Shown here one piece after another: positions 22,674 to 27,019 of a stretch of 27,019 nt of DNA. Under the pieces are notes generated by a model. That model did no database searches. It had not been told where the DNA came from and worked only from the letters and a program-made list of their open reading frames with translations. A program made the position numbers and the translations under genes. Positions within the stretch are counted from its first letter, which is position 1, and the number at the start of each line of letters is the position of its first letter. Source of the DNA: Pseudolabrys sp. (GTDB lineage: Bacteria; Pseudomonadota; Alphaproteobacteria; Rhizobiales; Xanthobacteraceae); NCBI GenBank assembly GCA_026125925.1, contig JAHCKF010000010.1, forward strand, positions 1 to 27,019, given 5' to 3'.

Positions 22674-23096
22674 TTAGGAGGGCGTTGCGCCGCCAAATCT
22701 GCTGAGTGCTGCGTTGGCGACTTCGAGATCCTGGTCGCCGGTGCCGGAGCCGACACCGATGCCGCCGATAACCTGCCCTTCGGTCATGATCGGCAGGCCG
22801 CCCTTGATATTGACCATGTCGCCGTCGGTGGCGAGCGCCAGCTTGAGATCGATTGCCGGGTCGAGCGAGCCGGTCGGCTTGCCGGTCGAGGCGGCGGTCA
22901 TGGCCTTGCGCTGCGCCGACTGGATGCTGAGCACGCGCGATCCGGTCATGCGGAAGAAGGCGACCAGGTTGCAGCCCTCGTCGACGATGGCGATGCACTG
23001 CGGCACGCCCATCTTGGTGGCATGCTCGATTGCCGCCTCGAGCAGGATGCGCGCGCCTTCATCGGTCAATTTGATCGCCGGCCGTGTGGTCGTCAT
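22674..23096 (-). CDS. GlcG/HbpS-family (DUF336) protein
   Basis: This 140-residue protein has the GlcG/HbpS fold: KLTDEGARILLEAAIEHATK, then VPQCIAIVDEGCNLVAFFRM, QRKAMTAASTGKPTGSL, GGLPIMTEGQVIGGIGVGSG and DQDLEVANAALSRFG. HbpS of Streptomyces binds haem. GlcG-like proteins also occur next to glycolate, propanediol and aromatic-acid genes, and their role is uncertain. No signal peptide is seen, so it is cytoplasmic. The ATG at 23096 overlaps the stop of the MarR gene as ATGA, so the two proteins are made together, perhaps as a ligand-handling partner of the regulator or of the importer upstream. The 137 bp between this gene and the convergent methyltransferase (22537-22673) contain nothing I can name. 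Confidence 0.87.
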   Translation of the reverse strand: MTTTRPAIKLTDEGARILLEAAIEHATKMGVPQCIAIVDEGCNLVAFFRMTGSRVLSIQSAQRKAMTAASTGKPTGSLDPAIDLKLALATDGDMVNIKGGLPIMTEGQVIGGIGVGSGTGDQDLEVANAALSRFGGATPS

Positions 23097-23734
23097 GGGT
23101 TCGTCCCGTTGATTTTGCCGCCTGTCGGCGACCGCCTTGCTTGCGGCTCCTCGCCACCGGCCAGATAGTAATCCTGCAGGGCCACCGCGCGGTGGCTGTC
23201 GGCAATCATCCGGCGCAGCAGGTCGTTCAGCATCAGGAACTCCTGGCGGCTCAACGCGGCGAACTCGATATCGTTGAGGCGGCTTTGAACAGGCGCTAGC
23301 GATTCAAGAGCGGCGCGGCCCTTGCTCGAGACTGTCAGAGTAACGCGCCGGCGGTCGGCCGTATCGACGGTCTTGTGGATGTAGCCCATCTTCAGCAGCC
23401 GGTTCGTCGTCGCCGTGATGAAGGCGCCGGACAGGTGCAGATGATCGGCTACCGTCTTGACGTTGACGTCACCGTCGCGCGCCAGGTGGCCGATCGAAAT
23501 CAGCACGGTGTATTCGACGCCGCCGAGGCCGATATATTTGCCGTGGCCGCTGCGCAGGCGCTCGTGCAGCGCGAAGAAGCCGAACAGATTATGGACAAGC
23601 TCGCGGAAGTCGCGGTCGTTGCCGTTGATGATCAGTTCGGGCCGCGAGACGGTCAGCGGTATCTCGCCACGCTTGCCTCCCTTGCGAGCGGAGGGGGCGG
23701 CGGCGGCCGGGCGTTTGCGTGCAGAGACTGTCAT
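23093..23734 (-). CDS. MarR-family transcriptional regulator (second)
   Basis: This 213-residue protein has a basic N-terminal tail (about 25 residues rich in Ala, Lys and Arg). It is followed by a MarR domain with GLGGVEYTVLISIGHLARDG, the helix-turn-helix VKTVADHLHLSGAFITATTN and RLLKMGYIHK, and the wing VDTADRRRVTLTVSSKGRAAL. It is longer than the usual 140-160 residues because of both tails. It lies 70 bp downstream of livF on the same strand, so it may be co-transcribed with the importer or have its own promoter; palindromes at 23766-23781 lie in that gap. It probably controls the livHMGF importer and the GlcG-like gene in response to the transported compound. It has little similarity to the MarR at 3362-3925 outside the family motifs. 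Confidence 0.88.
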   Translation of the reverse strand: MTVSARKRPAAAAPSARKGGKRGEIPLTVSRPELIINGNDRDFRELVHNLFGFFALHERLRSGHGKYIGLGGVEYTVLISIGHLARDGDVNVKTVADHLHLSGAFITATTNRLLKMGYIHKTVDTADRRRVTLTVSSKGRAALESLAPVQSRLNDIEFAALSRQEFLMLNDLLRRMIADSHRAVALQDYYLAGGEEPQARRSPTGGKINGTNP

Positions 23735-23765
23735 CGGCAGGATTTTCCGTCAGCGGTCCTGGCAA

Positions 23766-23781
23766 GGCATGCCATGCATGG
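23766..23781. promoter_or_regulatory. Overlapping palindromes upstream of the second MarR gene
   Basis: GGCATGCC (23766-23773) and CCATGCATGG (23772-23781) are perfect palindromes sharing two bases, 32 bp upstream of the MarR start at 23734. A site for the MarR dimer is possible, but short palindromes occur by chance in such sequence and there is no second copy to compare. Confidence 0.3.
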
Positions 23782-23804
23782 AATATCGGGATAGGGAAGC
23801 CTCG

Positions 23805-24517
23805 TCAGGACGCCGTTGCTCCTCCCAGGAATGCTTGCGACATGAGCGAATCGTTTGCAAGGTCTTGGGCCCGGCCGGACATTACCACGCGGCCGGTTTC
23901 CAGAAGATAGGCGCGGTCGGCGATTTTGAGGGTCTGGCGCGCCTTCTGCTCGACGAGCAGAACCGTCAGCCCGTCGCGGCGCAGCGATGAAATCAGCTCG
24001 AACACGGCGGTCGTCGTCTTCGGCGCCAGACCGAGCGATGGCTCGTCGAGCAGGAGCAGGCGCGGCCGGCTCAGAAGTGCGCGGGCGATCGCCAGCATCT
24101 GCTGTTCGCCGCCGCTCAGCAGGTTGGCGAGCGAATGGCGCCGCTCCCGCAGGATCGGGAAGCGCTCGAACATCTCGGCGACGTCCTTCGTCGCCGCGGC
24201 GCGGTCCTTGCGGCAGTAAGTGCCCATGCTGAGGTTGTCCTCGACCGTCATGCGTCCGAGGATGCCGCGGCCTTCCGGCACCATGGCCAGGCCGGCGCGA
24301 AGGTTGAACTCGGCGCTGTTCGGGGTCAGCGCCTTGCCGTCGTAGCTGATGGCGCCCTTGTAGGCAGCAAGGCCGGCGATGGCGCGCACGGTGGTGGTCT
24401 TGCCGGCGCCGTTGGCGCCGATCAGCGCGATGATCTCGCCGGTTTCGATATCGAGGTCGATGCCGCGCACCGCGCGGATCGGGCCGTAGAACACTTCAAG
24501 GCCGCGAACCTTCAGCA

Positions 24518-24521
<4 letters not shown>
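23805..24521 (-). CDS. livF: LivF-type ABC transporter ATP-binding protein
   Basis: This 238-residue ATPase of the branched-chain amino acid/organic acid importer family contains Walker A GANGAGKTT, the typical LivF segment LAMVPEGRGILGRMTVEDNL, signature LSGGEQQMLAIARAL, Walker B LLLLDEPSLGLAP and the H-loop segment VLLVEQKARQTLKIADRAYL. LivF and LivG form the cytoplasmic ATPase pair on the LivHM membrane channel. I chose the ATG at 24521, which overlaps the livG stop as ATGA; a second ATG follows directly. The open frame upstream to 24632 is shadow. It ends the transporter part of this operon. The substrate is set by an absent binding protein, and many such systems in this bacterial group carry aromatic or other organic acids, not amino acids. 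Confidence 0.93.
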
Positions 24522-25263
<742 letters not shown>

Positions 25264-25267
<4 letters not shown>

Positions 25268-26100
25268 ACGCGCCTCCCCCTGAAGGTGAGCCAGTTCAGG
25301 AGCGGCTTGTCGAGGATGCCTTGGCGCCGCATGAGAAGTACCAGAACCAGGAGCACGCCGAATGCCGCCAAGCGCCAATCGGCGAGAAAGCGCAACCATT
25401 CGGGCAGCAGCACCAGGAGGACGGCGCCGACGAGCGCGCCCGGGCCGACCGTCGAGCCGCCCAGAATGACGGCGAGCACGAAGTCGATCGACCGCTCGAA
25501 GCCGAAATTGCCCGGCTCGATATAGACATAGTGATGGGCGAACAGGCCACCGCTGATCGCCGCGACCGCCGCGCCAAATCCGAAGGCGCCGACTTTGGTC
25601 GAGACTGTATTAAGACCGATCAGATTGGCCGCAACTTCGTCGTCGTGCACGGCGCGCATGTCGAGCCACAGCCGCGAGCGTTCGAGCAGCACAACGAGGA
25701 GGAAGATGCCGCCGGCCCACAGCCAGATGGTCTCCAGCGACACGTGCTTCATGCCATGGAAGCCGCCGGAGCCGCCCATGCGGTCGAAATTCAGGAGAAA
25801 GCTGCGCACCATCTCGCCGAAACCGAGCGTGGCGATCGCCAGATAGATGCCTTTGAGGCGTAACGCCGGAAAACCGACGACGATGCCGATCAGCGCCGCG
25901 GTCAGCCCGGCCGCGATCAGCGCCGCGGTCAGCGGCCACTGCAATTCGACGGTGAGGAAGGAGGCGACATAGGCGCCGATGCCCATGAATCCGGCGTTGC
26001 CGAGCGAAAGCTGCCCGGTCGCCAGGATGATGTAGACGCTCATGGCGCCGAGGAAGAGGATGCCGATATCGGCGAACAGACCGGCGTAATAGGTCGACAT
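25264..26100 (-). CDS. livM: LivM-type ABC transporter permease
   Basis: This 278-residue membrane protein has about eight segments. It begins MSTYYAGLFADIGILFLGAM and contains the LivM hallmarks ILATGQLSLGNAGFMGIGAY, PALRLKGIYLAIATLGFGEM, IGLNTVSTKVGAFGFGA and the ATPase-docking ILGGSTVGPGALVGA, ending with RRQGILDKPL. It pairs with LivH to form the channel. The length is at the short side for LivM, which often has an N-terminal extension of 20-60 residues missing here. The start ATG at 26100 shares a base with the livH stop. The frame remains open upstream to 26649 but that is livH in another frame. Confidence 0.93.
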
Positions 26101-26978
26101 CACACGCGCTGCCCGACGTCGGAACGCGCGCCGCCGAGCAGGCCCTGCGGACGCAAGAGAAGAATGAGGATCATCAGACCGTAGACGACGAAATCGCGGA
26201 TTTGCGAGCCGCCATAGGCAATGGTGAGCACCTCGGCGATGCCGATGAGCGGACCGGCGAGCAGCGCGCCCCAGACCCGCGTCGTGCCGCCGATCACCAT
26301 AACGGCGATGGCTTTGAGCCCGATATCGACGCCGATATAAGGCGTGATCGCCGCGTAATGCAGACTGATCAGCACGCCGGCGGCGCCCGCCAGCAGGCCG
26401 GAAATGGCAAAGGCCAGAAACGTCGTCTTGCTCACCGAGACGCCGAGCAGGCGGGCGACGTCGCGGTTTTCGGCGATGGCGCGCAAGGCGCGGCCCGCCG
26501 GGGTGCGCTGCACCAGATAGGCGACGGCGCCGACGAGGACGATGGTGACGCCGATGACGACGACCTGCATGATGCCGATACGGACCGGGCCCGCCATGAA
26601 ATCGCCATCGAACATTTCCGAGGGCAGTTGCAGCGGATCGGAGCCCCACACATTGGTAACGATGTTCTGGAGGATGATCGAGAAGCCAAGCGTCGACAGC
26701 ATCGGCGTGATCAGGGGCGCGTCGCGCAGCGGCTCATAGGCGATCTTCTGAATGACCACCGACACGGCGCAGGCGCCGGCCATGGCGACTGCGATGGCCA
26801 GTGGCAGCGGCAAATCGCGGGCTATGATGGCGAAGCCGAGATAGCCGCCGAGCATGAACAGCTCGCCGATGGCGATGTTCAGCACCGAAAGGATGCCCAT
26901 CACCAGCGAGAAGGATAGCGCCACGAGCGTATAGACCGCTCCCAGCGTTAGGCCATTCACCAGTTGCTGCAACAACAT
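26100..26978 (-). CDS. livH: LivH-type ABC transporter permease
   Basis: This 292-residue membrane protein has about eight segments. The start MLLQQLVNGLTLGAVYTLVA, the motif LNIAIGELFMLGGYLG, the loop IAYEPLRDAPLITPMLSTLG, RALRAIAENRDVARLLGVSV and the permease signature MVIGGTTRVWGALLAGPLIG are all those of LivH. It is the first gene of the operon in the window. Upstream there are only 41 bp, so the promoter and any binding-protein gene lie outside. Together with livM, livG and livF it makes a complete importer core, lacking only the periplasmic binding protein. Confidence 0.94.
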   Translation of the reverse strand: MLLQQLVNGLTLGAVYTLVALSFSLVMGILSVLNIAIGELFMLGGYLGFAIIARDLPLPLAIAVAMAGACAVSVVIQKIAYEPLRDAPLITPMLSTLGFSIILQNIVTNVWGSDPLQLPSEMFDGDFMAGPVRIGIMQVVVIGVTIVLVGAVAYLVQRTPAGRALRAIAENRDVARLLGVSVSKTTFLAFAISGLLAGAAGVLISLHYAAITPYIGVDIGLKAIAVMVIGGTTRVWGALLAGPLIGIAEVLTIAYGGSQIRDFVVYGLMILILLLRPQGLLGGARSDVGQRV

Positions 26979-27019
26979 GCTTTGCCTGCCGATCCGTGTG
27001 GCGCAATACTTTCCGCAAA

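Overview
The window is a GC-rich, densely coded chromosomal segment. Genes are packed into operons with many ATGA or GTGA stop/start overlaps. I see no tRNA, rRNA, CRISPR array, insertion sequence or phage gene. The protein families (ChrR-type anti-sigma factor, several ABC importers, CaiB transferase, MarR regulators) suggest an alphaproteobacterium, probably of the Hyphomicrobiales (Bradyrhizobium/Rhodopseudomonas/Xanthobacter relatives). That placement is inference from gene content and style, not from a marker gene.

Region 1 (1-14465) is an uptake and catabolism island. After the tail of a livF gene (1-228), a minus-strand operon (3275 down to 272) encodes a 32-residue signal-peptide-like leader, an SMP-30 lactonase, an RraA-type aldolase, a D-2-hydroxyacid dehydrogenase and a NIPSNAP protein. 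A MarR regulator (3362-3925, minus) follows. A nine-gene plus-strand operon (4243-14465) then encodes a complete binding-protein ABC importer, an HMG-CoA-lyase-like enzyme, two crotonase-fold enzymes, a CaiB-type CoA transferase, an acyl-CoA ligase and an FMN oxidoreductase. A nearly identical 16-bp inverted repeat (TGTTGAnnTTACAACA) lies in front of both operons, so the MarR protein probably controls both as one regulon for an imported organic acid that I cannot identify.

Region 2 (14545-22536) is a sigma-E/ChrR lipid-stress locus. The sigma factor and its zinc anti-sigma factor ChrR head a five-gene minus-strand operon that continues into an alpha/beta hydrolase, a DUF1295 membrane protein and a cyclopropane-synthase-like methyltransferase. 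A divergent plus-strand operon carries a flavin amine-oxidase-like protein, a DUF1365 protein and a second methyltransferase. A lone DUF2177 gene lies downstream and convergent. Three promoters of the form TGATCC-N16-CGTA precede the sigma operon, the divergent operon and the DUF2177 gene. Together they outline a local regulon that probably remodels membrane fatty acids after singlet-oxygen or related oxidative stress, as in Rhodobacter sphaeroides.

Region 3 (22674-26978, minus strand) holds a branched-chain-amino-acid-type ABC importer (livHMGF order), a second MarR regulator and a GlcG/HbpS-like protein. The importer's binding protein is not in the window.
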